Source: Hymenobacter terrenus
GTDB lineage: Bacteria; Bacteroidota; Bacteroidia; Cytophagales; Hymenobacteraceae
DNA length: 64,000 nt
NCBI RefSeq assembly: GCF_000972495.1
Contig: NZ_LATM01000002.1
Span: 186,001 to 250,000 of the forward strand
Direction: 5' to 3'
Part shown: piece after piece, positions 1 to 8,972 of the stretch
Layout: the number at the start of each line of letters is the position of its first letter
Numbering within the stretch: position 1 is the stretch's first letter
Translations under genes and position numbers: made by a program
Notes under the pieces: generated by a model
Databases searched by the model: none
What the model was told of the DNA's origin: nothing
Seen by the model: the letters and a program-made list of their open reading frames with translations, nothing else

Positions 1-96
1 TATCATGTTGGGTTTAATTAAAACACCCGAGCTGCAAGCCGGTGAACAACTACACTCAGGTAGTCAATCAGTAGACTACAGCCGGAGTTGAATAAG

Positions 97-1905
97 CTAA
101 ATTTTTATTTTAGCTGGTAGTCCCGCTTTGGTAAGCTGATGGGATATTTTAACGACGGAGCCGCCTTTTGTAACTGTTATTTCGTAGCGGCCCAAATGCC
201 CACGGGCTTTTACCTGGCCGCTCTGTGCGGTGGTCTGGCTGATGGAAGTGCTCCACTGTTTTTTTACTAAATCCTGCCAAACTGCGGCATTGGGTTTCGG
301 GGTCCAGTCTTTGCGGAACATGGCCGCGTCGGGTTTCCAATGGGCGCCCTCCCAAAAGCCCCACATGGTAAAACCCGTCACGAGCGGGTGGCTGTAGCAA
401 GCAATTAAAAAGTCGCGGGTGTAGTCGGCCTGCAACTGCTCATCGGGCATATTGATGTCGAACTCCGTAATTTGAACGGGCAGCCCAGTGGCCTTAAACA
501 TATCCAAATCGGTAATGACCTGCGCCGGGTTGCGAGGCTGTCGGCCCACGTGGCCCTGAACGCCAAGGGCATCTATTGGCGCGCCGTAGCCGCGCAATTC
601 CTCCACCAGTGCGAGAAAGGACTTGATGTTCTGCGGGCTGGCCACGCTGTTGAGCATGCCATACTCGTTGAGAAACAGCTGGGCCTTGGGGTCAAGCTGC
701 TTCGCTTCCTTAAACCACTCTGCAGCCTGCGTACGCGGCATCACCTGAAAATAGTCGTTTTCGTGCATCATCTCATTGATGACATCCCAGGCAATGACTT
801 TTCCTTTGGTGTAGGAGACTATGTTCTGGATGTGGTTATGGATAGAATCGGTCAATCCGAGGCCGAAGGTGGGCTGCCGCTTGACAAAATCGGGCGAAAA
901 TTTCTTACTGGGCCAGATTAGGTTGTGGCCCCGCAGGCGCAAGCCGTGGCCGCTAATCCAGCCCATAGCGAGCTTGGTTTTGCGCCGGCTGGCGGTATCT
1001 ATCCAAGGTTGCCATTTCAAATTATTGTCGATGGTGACTGTGTTGAACAGCTCCAGTAAAGTCTTTCTATAGGTTTCCGCGCTCGGGCCAGTGCCGTTAA
1101 TTTCTCTAACCGAAACGGCTGTGCCGAATACAAAATCGGGCTGCACGAGACGGGCGCTCACTTTGGCGCCCGGCACGGGCCGGCCCTTGGCATCGGTTAC
1201 CTGAATGTTGAGCGGGGCGGTTCGAATTTCCGCTATTCGCTTCAGCGCTTTGGTGCGCCATTCGGCGTTGGCTTCGCGGCCCATGTAGCTGAAGCGGGTG
1301 GTGGGCAGTTGAGCCAGCGGAATGCTTTGGCCAAAATCCAGCACCTGGAGGTCGGCTACTTCTACTTTTTGAGCCAGGGAACCATAGGAGATACAAATGG
1401 CGGACTCCCCGGCCGGCATATCGCCAGCGGCTACAAACGGAATCTCGATGGTTTTCCACTCGGGGCCGATGCTAAGCTCGATAATGACGCTTTTATCGTG
1501 CGGTGGCTGGGCCTGCTGCACAAAGAAATTCACCACCGCTTCGCCCGACTCCTGCTTGGCGTAAACAGCGTGTATGGCCAGCCGGGCCAGCATCACATCG
1601 CCTTTTTTCACTGGCAAGCTGCTTTTCCAGCTTGACTGCACATTGTAGTGGCTGGGTTTGGCGGTTAGTACTTCCGTAGTGAAGACCGGGGAATCATTGA
1701 GCGTTTTTACACTAAACGAGCTGGGCGTGCTGTCCTTGTTGCCGTCGCTGAAGGTATACTGGGTAGCAGCGTTGGCCGGAAAAATGTTCACGGGTTTCAG
1801 CTGCGCTAAAGCAGCGGGGAGCGGCGGCGTCTTTTGACTATAAGCCGAATGACTGAGAAGTAGTAGCTGAGAAAATACTGTGATGGCTATCGTTTTGAAA
1901 TTCAT
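97..1905 (-). CDS. Secreted GH10 endo-1,4-beta-xylanase
   Basis: Cleaves internal beta-1,4 bonds of xylan outside the cytoplasm. The ATG at 1905 is preferred to the in-frame one at 1935 because it opens directly on a signal peptide (MNFKTIAITVFSQLLLLSHSAYSQ, cleavage near AYS-Q). Residues of about 40-220 form a beta-rich, carbohydrate-binding-like region, and the rest is a (beta/alpha)8 barrel. The acid/base is E378 in WDVINE and the nucleophile is E481 in ITEFDI, where most GH10 enzymes have ITELD. The two are 103 residues apart, as expected for the family. There is no T9SS C-terminal domain, so it is probably periplasmic or freely secreted. It ends the minus-strand cluster, downstream of a hairpin that closes the gene before it. 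Family assignment is firm; the exact substrate is inferred. Confidence 0.9.
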   Translation of the reverse strand: MNFKTIAITVFSQLLLLSHSAYSQKTPPLPAALAQLKPVNIFPANAATQYTFSDGNKDSTPSSFSVKTLNDSPVFTTEVLTAKPSHYNVQSSWKSSLPVKKGDVMLARLAIHAVYAKQESGEAVVNFFVQQAQPPHDKSVIIELSIGPEWKTIEIPFVAAGDMPAGESAICISYGSLAQKVEVADLQVLDFGQSIPLAQLPTTRFSYMGREANAEWRTKALKRIAEIRTAPLNIQVTDAKGRPVPGAKVSARLVQPDFVFGTAVSVREINGTGPSAETYRKTLLELFNTVTIDNNLKWQPWIDTASRRKTKLAMGWISGHGLRLRGHNLIWPSKKFSPDFVKRQPTFGLGLTDSIHNHIQNIVSYTKGKVIAWDVINEMMHENDYFQVMPRTQAAEWFKEAKQLDPKAQLFLNEYGMLNSVASPQNIKSFLALVEELRGYGAPIDALGVQGHVGRQPRNPAQVITDLDMFKATGLPVQITEFDINMPDEQLQADYTRDFLIACYSHPLVTGFTMWGFWEGAHWKPDAAMFRKDWTPKPNAAVWQDLVKKQWSTSISQTTAQSGQVKARGHLGRYEITVTKGGSVVKISHQLTKAGLPAKIKI

Positions 1906-1937
1906 AGTATTTAGGAAGAAAGTATTGCTAATCAAAA

Positions 1938-1987
1938 CTACGTCCGCCTTAGCTAAGGAAGTGCCTCCTGCAGCAAGGCGGACGTAG
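1938..1987 (-). terminator. Hairpin terminator after the small PLDGG protein
   Basis: Arms CTACGTCCGCCTT (1938-1950) and AAGGCGGACGTAG (1975-1987) pair perfectly over 13 bp. Read on the minus strand the hairpin is followed by TTTT. It lies 8 nt past the stop of the gene at 1996-2223 and upstream of the xylanase start, so it separates the two transcripts. Confidence 0.6.
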
Positions 1988-1995
1988 CTGATTAC

Positions 1996-2223
1996 TTAGC
2001 GACTTAGGTCAGACGGGCGTGTTTGCCGACGGGCCCGCAGCTTGCGCAGGCCGTAGGCCACACCACCCGCCAGAAGTAGCGAAGCACCGCCGTCGAGCGG
2101 CGTTTCGGTGGCCGTGGTTACTGTGGGACCGGGGCCAGTTGAACTCGGTTGGGCCAAGGCCGAAATGCTGGTGAGGGCCCAAACGGCCACGAGCAGCGTA
2201 CCTGAAGAATAGATATTTTTCAT
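1996..2223 (-). CDS. Small secreted protein with PLDGG C-terminal sorting-like tail
   Basis: A 75-residue protein in three parts: an N-terminal signal peptide (about residues 1-24, ending SALA-Q), a Ser/Thr/Pro/Gly linker, and a C-terminal tripartite tail. The tail has the motif TPLDGG at about 42-47, a hydrophobic stretch ASLLLAGGVAYGL, then a basic cluster RKLRARRQTR. This layout (short motif, membrane helix, arginines) is that of C-terminal protein-sorting signals read by exosortase-like enzymes. Similar 'P-I/L-DGG' tails occur in many small Bacteroidota proteins ('PID-CTERM'; name from memory). What the mature 20-residue linker would do is unknown. It sits between the T9SS beta-helix proteins and the xylanase, with its own terminators on both sides. 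No sortase gene is in the window. Confidence 0.7.
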   Translation of the reverse strand: MKNIYSSGTLLVAVWALTSISALAQPSSTGPGPTVTTATETPLDGGASLLLAGGVAYGLRKLRARRQTRPSDLSR

Positions 2224-2251
2224 AAAATCAAAGAGGCTTAATGGAGAAAAT

Positions 2252-2276
2252 GGCCCGCTCCATTTTGAAGCGGGCC
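2252..2276 (-). terminator. Terminator of the 1087-aa beta-helix gene
   Basis: GGCCCGCT (2252-2259) and AGCGGGCC (2269-2276) form an 8-bp GC-rich hairpin. It starts 6 nt past the stop codon of the minus-strand gene and is followed on that strand by ATTTTC. Confidence 0.65.
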
Positions 2277-2282
2277 TTTCAC

Positions 2283-5200
2283 TTATTGTAGGACCACGCG
2301 CTTGGCTAGCGTAGTAGCGCCCACTTGCAGGCGTAAAGTATAGATGCCGGCGGCGAGGCCATTGGCATCTACCGCGAGGCGGGCGCCGGTGGCGGGCAGG
2401 GCTGCTTCTTGGTGGCGCACTACCTGGCCCAGGGCGTTGAGCAGATCGGCGCGCAGCTGCGTGGTGCCGGCTACGGCAGGCACCACCACTGTGAAGGTGC
2501 TGTAAGCTGGGTTGGGGTACAGGGTTACGGCAGCGGCCGTCAGGGCGCCTTTGCTAGCCAGAGGCGTACGTGCGGCGAAACGTAGGCGGAAGCGGCCGCT
2601 GATGAGGGCAGTGGCTTCGGCTGGACTCACGCTGAAGGCGTAGGCCGGCTGCTGGCGCAGGTTCACGGTCTGGCCCGTTAGGGCGTCGGTAAGCAGGGCG
2701 TCGAGCGTGGCGGGCACGTTGTTGAGCGCCGCGGCCGTCAGAGTATAGGGGCCAGCGGCGGGCACACTCACCGTCAGCGCCAGCACCGTGCTGGTGGTGA
2801 AAACCGGGCGGCCGTCAATGGAGAGCGACTCACCGCTGCCGGCCTGCGAGGCCAGGTTCAGACCACTGGAGTTGGGCAGCTTGCGGGCGTCGTATTGGGC
2901 GTCGAAGTCCGTGGTCGTGCCGGTTTCGGCGTAGGTGTAGAAGGCGTCGGCAGCACCCGTCGCGCCTTGGAGCTCCAAGTGTACCAAAGGCCGTGTATCG
3001 GCAGCGGCACGCTGGAAGGTGGTGCTGTTGGGCGCGGTCAGGCGCTGGCTGTTGCGGAAAGTGAGCGAAGCGCTGGTCTGGCCACTGGCCACGCGAGCAA
3101 AGAAGCCTTGGCCCAGCGGCAGCACGGGGTTGCCGATGCCGTTGACGTAGCTGCGGTAGGTGCCGCTGTACTGGCTGGTGCTCACGTTCACGTAGATGGC
3201 CGCGTCGAGGTTGGCGCGGTCGACGGGGGCCACCAAGCTGTAATCCAGGGGCGCGGGGTAGGGATTGCCCAGCAATTGCCAGCCAGCGTCAGCTTCGTTG
3301 GCCGTGCCTACGGCATTGCGCGCCAGGGCCACCGTTTGGTCGCCGGTGGTGGGCACGCCCACGAAGTCCACACGCTGTCCGGCGTCGATGTTCACGGCGT
3401 AGCCACGGCCCACGGCCAGGACCGTGGTGAGGCTAGCCGGCACCTCAAAACCGCGGTCAAACGGCGTGTAGCTGTTGGCGAGCGTTACCCGGCTTTGGTC
3501 GTAGCCAAACACGTTGGGGAAGGGCGTGACGGTGCCGGGCGTGGCCGACGTGTTGTAAGCTGCGGCCTGGCTCACGTTGGGGACAAAGCCGGCAGTGGTC
3601 AAGTCCGCGACGGTGGTGCCCGCCACCGGCGAGCTGTAGTGGCGGTAGCCCAAACCGGGGTTCTGGCTCGGGTCGACGTAGCGCTGCACGGTGGCGTTGC
3701 CATTCACGACGCCGCCCGCGTTGTCAATCAACGCCGTGCCCGCGGCGTCCGAAACCAGCGTCAGCCGGTCGTTGGCCGTGAGCGTGCCCGTCGTCAGCGT
3801 CAGCACCCCGCGCACGCGCACCCGGCCGCCCAGGCCGGCTCCGGCCGTGTTGTTCAACGTGAGCGTCGACACCTCAATGGTGCCGGAGCCGCCCAAGCCC
3901 TGCGGCGCAGTGCCCGTCAGGGCAATGGCGGCGCTGGGGGCGGCAGTGAAGGTGCCGCCGTTGTTGAGTGTGCCTTTCACGTCGAGCACGCCGCCGTTGA
4001 GGGTTAGCGAAGCGCCGCTGCCGATGGCCAGGTCCCGAATGGTGGTGTTGGCGATGATGACCGGGTAGGGCGCCGCGTTGGCCGGAATGTAGCCGTTCAG
4101 GGTGCTCGACGGCACGCCCGCCGACCAGTTGGCCGCCGTGTTCCAGTCGGCAGTGCCGCCACCTACCCAGGTCGTAAAGACCGGGCTGAGCGCCGCGTCG
4201 TACTCGTAAGTGCCAATGTCCACGGTGGCGCCTACCACGCGCGGGTTACCGGCCAAATCGGTGGCGGAAAGCAGATTGTTGACGCCCGCGTCGATGGCCG
4301 GGCTGCCGGGCAAGAGGCGGAAGTCGGCCGTGAAAGGGTCCACGCTGGCGTTGATGAACTGCGGGTCGGCCGTCACCGTGTTGTTGCCGGCCACCCCGGT
4401 GCCGATGCCGCCAAAAAAGAGGTTGTTGTTGTATACCAGGCCCGGCGTGGAGAAGTTGGCGTTAATCCTGGTTTCGTTGTCGGTGACCAGAATGTTGTTT
4501 TGCACCAGCACGTTGCTGGACTGGTTGGTGAATACTTCGGTCCGGTCGCCGGGGCTGGCGCGGTCGGGGCTGCGCGAGTTCTGGTAAAATGTGTTGTTGA
4601 TGAGGTCGATGTTCGACGTGCGCAGGGACTGAAAACCGCTGCCGCCGTTGTTGGCGACTAGGTTGTTGGCCACCAAAAACCGGCCAGTGTAGCCGAGGTT
4701 CACGTCGAGGATGATGCCGTTGCCGTCGGTGATGCCCCGGCAATTAGTGCCGCTGCGCCAAGGCACATAGAGGCGGTTGCCGAAGCTGCGGTTGCGGGTA
4801 ATGACCATGTGGTAGCCCGGCGCGTTGTCGAAGGCCACGCTGGCGTTCATCGAGATTCCGCTGGTGCCAAACTTGGTGTACCAGCAGTTGTTGTAGACCA
4901 AGTTGTTATCGATGGTCACATAGTCGGAACTGCCCGTGCCGATGCCCGCCCCGCCGCACTCAAACACCTCGTTGTTGACGAAGCGTAGGTGGTGGGGGTA
5001 GCCGTTGGCGGCACTGCCTTCGGTCGAGATGCCGTTGGCGTTGAAGATGCCCTGGGTGCCGCCCGTGGGACTGGGATTGGCGCAGCTGTTGGGCTGGTTG
5101 AGGGCGTCGGCCAGCTTCACGCTGCGGTTATTACCCTGCACGCGTAGGCCGTTGATTTCGATGTACGCCGCCGCGTTGGCGACGCGAATGCCTTGGAAGA

Positions 5201-5546
5201 CGTTGTTGCGGATTCGCAGCAAGGGCCTTTGCGCGTCGGCCGGGTAGTTGCGATACACTATCCAGGCGCCGGCAGCGCCGGGCCGGGTCACGTTGAGGGT
5301 TTGACTGGTGGAGAATATGCCCTGGTAAGTGCCCTGGCGCACGAACACCGTGTCGCCGGGCAAGGTCTTGTCGGCCGCGAACTGGATGGTGGCGAAGGGC
5401 ATACCGGGGCTGAGCCCGCGCCCAGCGGCGTTGTCGTCGACGCCCGCTACCAGGGCGTTGGCGCCGCTGGACACGTAGTAGTTCGTAGCTCGGGCGCTGG
5501 AGAAGCCGCCCATGGCTAGGAGAAGGAGTAAAAGTGATTTCTTCAT
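2283..5546 (-). CDS. Secreted parallel beta-helix protein with T9SS type A sorting domain
   Basis: 1087 residues. Signal peptide 1-20 (MKKSLLLLLLAMGGFSSARA), then a motif typical of secreted beta-helix proteins (NYYVSSGANAL, GLSPGMPFATIQFAADKTLPGDTVFVRQGTY). Many Asn-rich rungs follow to about 400 (NNEVFECGGAGIGTGSSDYV and others), closing with a choice-of-anchor-Q type segment (DPQFIN, DFRLLPGSPAIDAGVNN). A long Ala/Thr/Gly-rich central region of beta-sandwich character covers roughly 450-990. The end is a T9SS type A domain (LYPNPAYSTFTV to GLAAGIYTLRLQVG, basic last residues). It is probably a surface or released polysaccharide lyase, hydrolase or binding protein; the catalytic residues cannot be assigned. 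It is a close paralogue of the next gene upstream. Confidence 0.85.
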   Translation of the reverse strand: MKKSLLLLLLAMGGFSSARATNYYVSSGANALVAGVDDNAAGRGLSPGMPFATIQFAADKTLPGDTVFVRQGTYQGIFSTSQTLNVTRPGAAGAWIVYRNYPADAQRPLLRIRNNVFQGIRVANAAAYIEINGLRVQGNNRSVKLADALNQPNSCANPSPTGGTQGIFNANGISTEGSAANGYPHHLRFVNNEVFECGGAGIGTGSSDYVTIDNNLVYNNCWYTKFGTSGISMNASVAFDNAPGYHMVITRNRSFGNRLYVPWRSGTNCRGITDGNGIILDVNLGYTGRFLVANNLVANNGGSGFQSLRTSNIDLINNTFYQNSRSPDRASPGDRTEVFTNQSSNVLVQNNILVTDNETRINANFSTPGLVYNNNLFFGGIGTGVAGNNTVTADPQFINASVDPFTADFRLLPGSPAIDAGVNNLLSATDLAGNPRVVGATVDIGTYEYDAALSPVFTTWVGGGTADWNTAANWSAGVPSSTLNGYIPANAAPYPVIIANTTIRDLAIGSGASLTLNGGVLDVKGTLNNGGTFTAAPSAAIALTGTAPQGLGGSGTIEVSTLTLNNTAGAGLGGRVRVRGVLTLTTGTLTANDRLTLVSDAAGTALIDNAGGVVNGNATVQRYVDPSQNPGLGYRHYSSPVAGTTVADLTTAGFVPNVSQAAAYNTSATPGTVTPFPNVFGYDQSRVTLANSYTPFDRGFEVPASLTTVLAVGRGYAVNIDAGQRVDFVGVPTTGDQTVALARNAVGTANEADAGWQLLGNPYPAPLDYSLVAPVDRANLDAAIYVNVSTSQYSGTYRSYVNGIGNPVLPLGQGFFARVASGQTSASLTFRNSQRLTAPNSTTFQRAAADTRPLVHLELQGATGAADAFYTYAETGTTTDFDAQYDARKLPNSSGLNLASQAGSGESLSIDGRPVFTTSTVLALTVSVPAAGPYTLTAAALNNVPATLDALLTDALTGQTVNLRQQPAYAFSVSPAEATALISGRFRLRFAARTPLASKGALTAAAVTLYPNPAYSTFTVVVPAVAGTTQLRADLLNALGQVVRHQEAALPATGARLAVDANGLAAGIYTLRLQVGATTLAKRVVLQ

Positions 5547-5676
5547 GGTGGGTTTTTGGGATGGATAGGGTTTGATGAAAAAAAAGAAAACGAAAAATCC
5601 ATTCAGTGACAGCTGTTTTTAGAGAAGCAGGAGGTGATAGTAGCGAGTGAGCTGTGATGAGCAATAATGCCCGGTT

Positions 5677-7314
5677 TTAGTCGACGGACAGGCGCTGGGT
5701 GAGGCGGCCGGTTGGAGTTTGTACTTGGACACTGTAGACCCCGGCAGGGAGGTTTGCTACCGACAAAGTCATCTTTTCGCCGGCCACCGGCTGGCTGAGG
5801 CAAAGCCGCCCTACTGCATCGAATACTCGTATGCTGCTACCCAGCGCGATTCGCGGCAACGACAGTTCCACGGTGCCGTGGGTCGGGTTGGGAAAAATCT
5901 GCAGCGGCATGCTGGCGCGGGCAGCAGCCGTGGACAAGGGCAGGGTACTTTCATAAGCGCCTAAATCGACGTTAGCGCCCACCAAGCGGGGGTTACCAGC
6001 CAAATCAACGGTTGAGAGCAGGTTGTTGACACCCGCATTGATGGCCGGGCTAGTGGAGGCGAGGCGGAAATCGGCCGTGGCCCAGTTGGTGGTTGGGTTC
6101 ACGAACTGCGGGTTGGCCCGTACGGTGTTGGTGCCCGCGACAGCTACAGTGGTGCCGCCGAAGTACAGGTTGTTGACGAACCGGATATTGGTGTTGCTGC
6201 TGCCGTTGCTGTTAACGACTTGCCCGGCGTCGGCCGAGAGGATGTTGTTTTGAAACAGCACGTCGTTCGACCGGTTGGCGTACATCTCGCCATCATTGAT
6301 TTCTGGGCTCTGCGAGTTGTGGTAGGACGTGTTATTGATGAAATCGACGTGCTCGCTGATGAAGGAGTGCATGCCCGTACCGCCGTTGTTCACCACCAAG
6401 TTATTAGCGACCAGAGTGCGGCTGGTGTAGGCGCCGAGCTTGGAGCTATTCTGCGTATTCTTGCTGTCGTCGATGATGATGCCGTTGCCGTCGGTGATGC
6501 CCATGCAGCCGAACGTGCCCCCGCGCCACCACGGCACAAACAGGCGGTTGCCAAAGCAGCGGTTGTTGCGCACAATGATGTGGTAGCCGGGAGCGGTATC
6601 GTAGTTCCAGGCTTGGTAGATGGAGATGCCGCTGGTGGCGTAGATAGTGTACCAGGAAGTGTCGTAGATGAGGTTGTTCTCGACAGTCACATAATCCGAC
6701 TGCAAGACCCCAATGCCTGCGCCTCCACACTCAAATATCTCGTTGTTGAGGAAGCGCAGGTGATGCGGATTTTGCGAACCCACGGTGGTGGTGCCGCGGG
6801 ACAGAATCCCGTTGCCGTTGTAGCGGCCCTCGGGCGTGCCCGCGCCGTTTAGGGCGCAGCTCCGGGGCTGGTTAGTGGCATCAGCCAAGTTCACATTGCG
6901 GTTGTTGCCCTGAACGCGGAAACCGTTGATTTCGATGTAGGAGATGTTGCCAACGAGCTTGAAGCCCTCCCAGGTGTTGAATTGGAGCAGGGGCTTCTGG
7001 GTGTCGCCGGGGTAATTGTGGTACACTATCCACTGTCCGGGTGCTCCTGAGCGCGTGATTTCAACGCCGGGGCTGTAGGAATATTGGTTGACGTAAGTGC
7101 CTTGGCGCACGAAGACGGTGTCACCGGGATTGGTCCGGTCGGCTGCGTACTGAATGGTTGCAAAAGGCCGGCCTGGGCTCAGCCCCCGGCCACCGCCCGT
7201 GGCGTTGACGCCCGTGACGAGCGAGTTTGCTCCCGAGGAGACATAGTAAGTGGTGGCGGCAACCTTGGCTGAGACGCCAATGCCTAGGAACGCAGTTAGG
7301 AGAAGTGCTTTCAA
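5677..7314 (-). CDS. Secreted parallel beta-helix protein with T9SS sorting domain (paralogue)
   Basis: 545 residues, similar in sequence to the N-terminal 430 residues of the 1087-aa neighbour: the same opening (TTYYVSSGANSLVTGVN, PGDTVFVRQGTY), the same Asn-rich rungs and the same DFRLASTSPAINAGVNN closing segment. It lacks the neighbour's 500-residue central region, so the T9SS domain (IFPNPTHGTVELSL to LPAGVYSVQVQTPTGRLTQRLSVD) follows the helix directly. Signal peptide about 1-20. The pair looks like a tandem duplication followed by domain gain or loss. The exact activity is unknown; pectate-lyase-like or rhamnogalacturonan-active folds are the plausible class. Confidence 0.85.
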   Translation of the reverse strand: MKALLLTAFLGIGVSAKVAATTYYVSSGANSLVTGVNATGGGRGLSPGRPFATIQYAADRTNPGDTVFVRQGTYVNQYSYSPGVEITRSGAPGQWIVYHNYPGDTQKPLLQFNTWEGFKLVGNISYIEINGFRVQGNNRNVNLADATNQPRSCALNGAGTPEGRYNGNGILSRGTTTVGSQNPHHLRFLNNEIFECGGAGIGVLQSDYVTVENNLIYDTSWYTIYATSGISIYQAWNYDTAPGYHIIVRNNRCFGNRLFVPWWRGGTFGCMGITDGNGIIIDDSKNTQNSSKLGAYTSRTLVANNLVVNNGGTGMHSFISEHVDFINNTSYHNSQSPEINDGEMYANRSNDVLFQNNILSADAGQVVNSNGSSNTNIRFVNNLYFGGTTVAVAGTNTVRANPQFVNPTTNWATADFRLASTSPAINAGVNNLLSTVDLAGNPRLVGANVDLGAYESTLPLSTAAARASMPLQIFPNPTHGTVELSLPRIALGSSIRVFDAVGRLCLSQPVAGEKMTLSVANLPAGVYSVQVQTPTGRLTQRLSVD

Positions 7315-7351
7315 GATGAAAAATTAAAAAAGAGAAATATTAGGTACAACA

Positions 7352-7410
7352 GCGGCCGCCTTTCATCCGAAAAGCGGCCGCCCAGCCAAGGCTCACTCTT
7401 TGCCTTGGCT
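7352..7410 (-). terminator. Double hairpin after the third beta-helix gene
   Basis: AGCCAAGGC (7384-7392) pairs with GCCTTGGCT (7402-7410). Next to it, two copies of the self-complementary GCGGCCGC (7352-7359 and 7374-7381) can pair around a loop with matching TTT/AAA. The tandem stems lie 20-78 nt past the stop of the minus-strand gene at 7430 and before the start of the next one at 7314, a terminator-like position. Confidence 0.5.
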
Positions 7411-7429
7411 GTATCTGAATCAGGGCTGT

Positions 7430-8824
7430 TTATTGCTCAAAAGCACCCCGGTCGCGTGCCCCTTGCTGCGGCCGGGTTTTGCCGACGATATCCGTCGGCT
7501 GGGGTATTTCATCACAGCCCGAATCACGGGCCTTGCTGCCTTTGGCTAACCGAAAATTGCCCTTGCTTAGGTCGGTTTGCGCCGCCACAAACTGTGGGTC
7601 GGCCACCAAGTCGTGGGGGCCCGTCACTACTTGCTGGGCTTCGGGGTAGAGGTTGTAGTCCCAGCGCACGTTGGTGTTGCGGTTGTTGCTGGTCACTTTG
7701 CCGCCGGGCTTGGGCACCATGATATTGTTAAGGATAACCACATCCTCGGAGCGGTTGGCAAACAACTCTTCATAGCCCACCACCTGTCCGTTCCAGTACG
7801 TAGTGTTGTTGATGATGTCGACGTGCTTGGTACGGAAGGTGTGGATGCCTGAGCCGCCGTTGTAGGCGCTCACATTGTTGGCAATCAGGGCCCGGCCTTT
7901 CCACTCCGGCCGTTTCAACTCTTCCGGCTTCGGGGCGGCGGGAGGGGTCACGATAGGATCACCGTTGGGATTGGTGGCACCAGGGGTCACTACAGGGTCA
8001 CCGTTGGGGTTGGTGGCGCCAGGGGTGGCCGTGGGCTGGTCAGTTACATCAAGCAGGATGCCGTTGCCGTCGCTAAGCTTGCCGGTGCGGTCCCACGGCA
8101 CCTGCGTCTTGTTGTTCCACACCAGGTTGCGCTGGATGACGACGTGGTAGCCAGGAGCATCGTCGAAGGCCCAGTTGTCGAGCAAAGTGATGCCCGAGCC
8201 GGCGTAGCGCATGAACCAGGCGTTGTTGAAGACCTGACAGTCTTCCACCGTGAGGTAGTCAATCTGCAGGCCCGTAATGCCGCCGCCGGCGCATTTGCCC
8301 ACCACGCACTTGCGAATGACGACGTGGTGGGGCTTGGCGTCGGGCTTTGCTTTACGGCCGTCGAAGCAGATGCCATTGGTATTGAAGTAGGGGTTGGCCT
8401 TGGCGATTTTAGAGTCGGCGATGGCATCCTCTAGCTTAATGGAATCGTTGTTGCCCAGTACGGTCAGGCCTTCAAACACTTGGTAGGAGGCCCGAATTTG
8501 AATGCCAGTCCAGCCGATAGGATGAATCTCGGGACGCTGACCGGGCAGAGCTTTCCAGGTAATCCAGGCATTGGGCTTGCCCGAGCGCTCGACGGACACT
8601 ACGGCGCCGCCGTCGCCGGTATTGTCGTTGGTATAAATGCCCTTGCCCACCAGCACCACGTCGCCGGGATTCACCAAGTTGGCAGCCTTTTGCAGGCTAC
8701 GGAAGGCCGTTTTCAGCGTTTTGCCGTTGTTAGCATCGTTGCCGGTTCCGGTCACATACCACGTTTCGGCAAAAGCTGTTTGGGTGAGGAGCAGGAGGAA
8801 AGTGATGAAAGGGGTGGGTTTCAT
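7430..8824 (-). CDS. Secreted parallel beta-helix protein without T9SS domain
   Basis: 464 residues from the ATG at 8824, chosen over the in-frame one at 8872 because it begins the signal peptide MKPTPFITFLLLLTQTAFA. It has the same fold class as the two downstream genes: ETWYVTGTGNDANNGKT, then LVNPGDVVLVGKGIY, Asn-rich rungs, and a choice-of-anchor-Q type end (DPQFVAAQTDLSKGNFRLAKG, GARDRGAFEQ). It stops there and has no T9SS domain, so it probably stays in the periplasm. A two-copy 13-residue Pro/Gly/Asn repeat interrupts the helix. It is the first gene of the three-gene beta-helix group. The substrate is unknown. Confidence 0.82.
   Translation of the reverse strand: MKPTPFITFLLLLTQTAFAETWYVTGTGNDANNGKTLKTAFRSLQKAANLVNPGDVVLVGKGIYTNDNTGDGGAVVSVERSGKPNAWITWKALPGQRPEIHPIGWTGIQIRASYQVFEGLTVLGNNDSIKLEDAIADSKIAKANPYFNTNGICFDGRKAKPDAKPHHVVIRKCVVGKCAGGGITGLQIDYLTVEDCQVFNNAWFMRYAGSGITLLDNWAFDDAPGYHVVIQRNLVWNNKTQVPWDRTGKLSDGNGILLDVTDQPTATPGATNPNGDPVVTPGATNPNGDPIVTPPAAPKPEELKRPEWKGRALIANNVSAYNGGSGIHTFRTKHVDIINNTTYWNGQVVGYEELFANRSEDVVILNNIMVPKPGGKVTSNNRNTNVRWDYNLYPEAQQVVTGPHDLVADPQFVAAQTDLSKGNFRLAKGSKARDSGCDEIPQPTDIVGKTRPQQGARDRGAFEQ
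7949..8026 (-). repeat. Two-copy 39-bp in-frame tandem repeat
   Basis: Two copies of a 39-nt unit encode TPGATNPNGDPVV and TPGATNPNGDPIV inside the third beta-helix gene, followed by TPPAAPKPEE. The unit keeps the frame and would make a flexible surface loop of about 35 residues between helix rungs. The copies differ at a few mostly silent positions. Confidence 0.8.
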
Positions 8825-8972
8825 GAAAAGAATCCGTGGGGTGTAGAGACGCGATACTCCGTGTCTTGTCATTGAACGGTGAAAGCCGAACGCTCCCGGC
8901 GATGTGGACGCCGAGACGCGAAGATAGTTCGCGTTTCTACCTCGTTTAGAAGTTTGCTTCAGCAGACAACTG

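Noticed and set aside
2895..4007. Plus-strand open frame of 370 codons opposite the beta-helix gene
   Set aside because: Shadow frame; His/Val/Gly/Arg-rich composition without structure.
7949..8026. Possible CRISPR-like repeat
   Set aside because: Only two adjacent units without spacers, in frame inside a protein gene; it is a coding tandem repeat.
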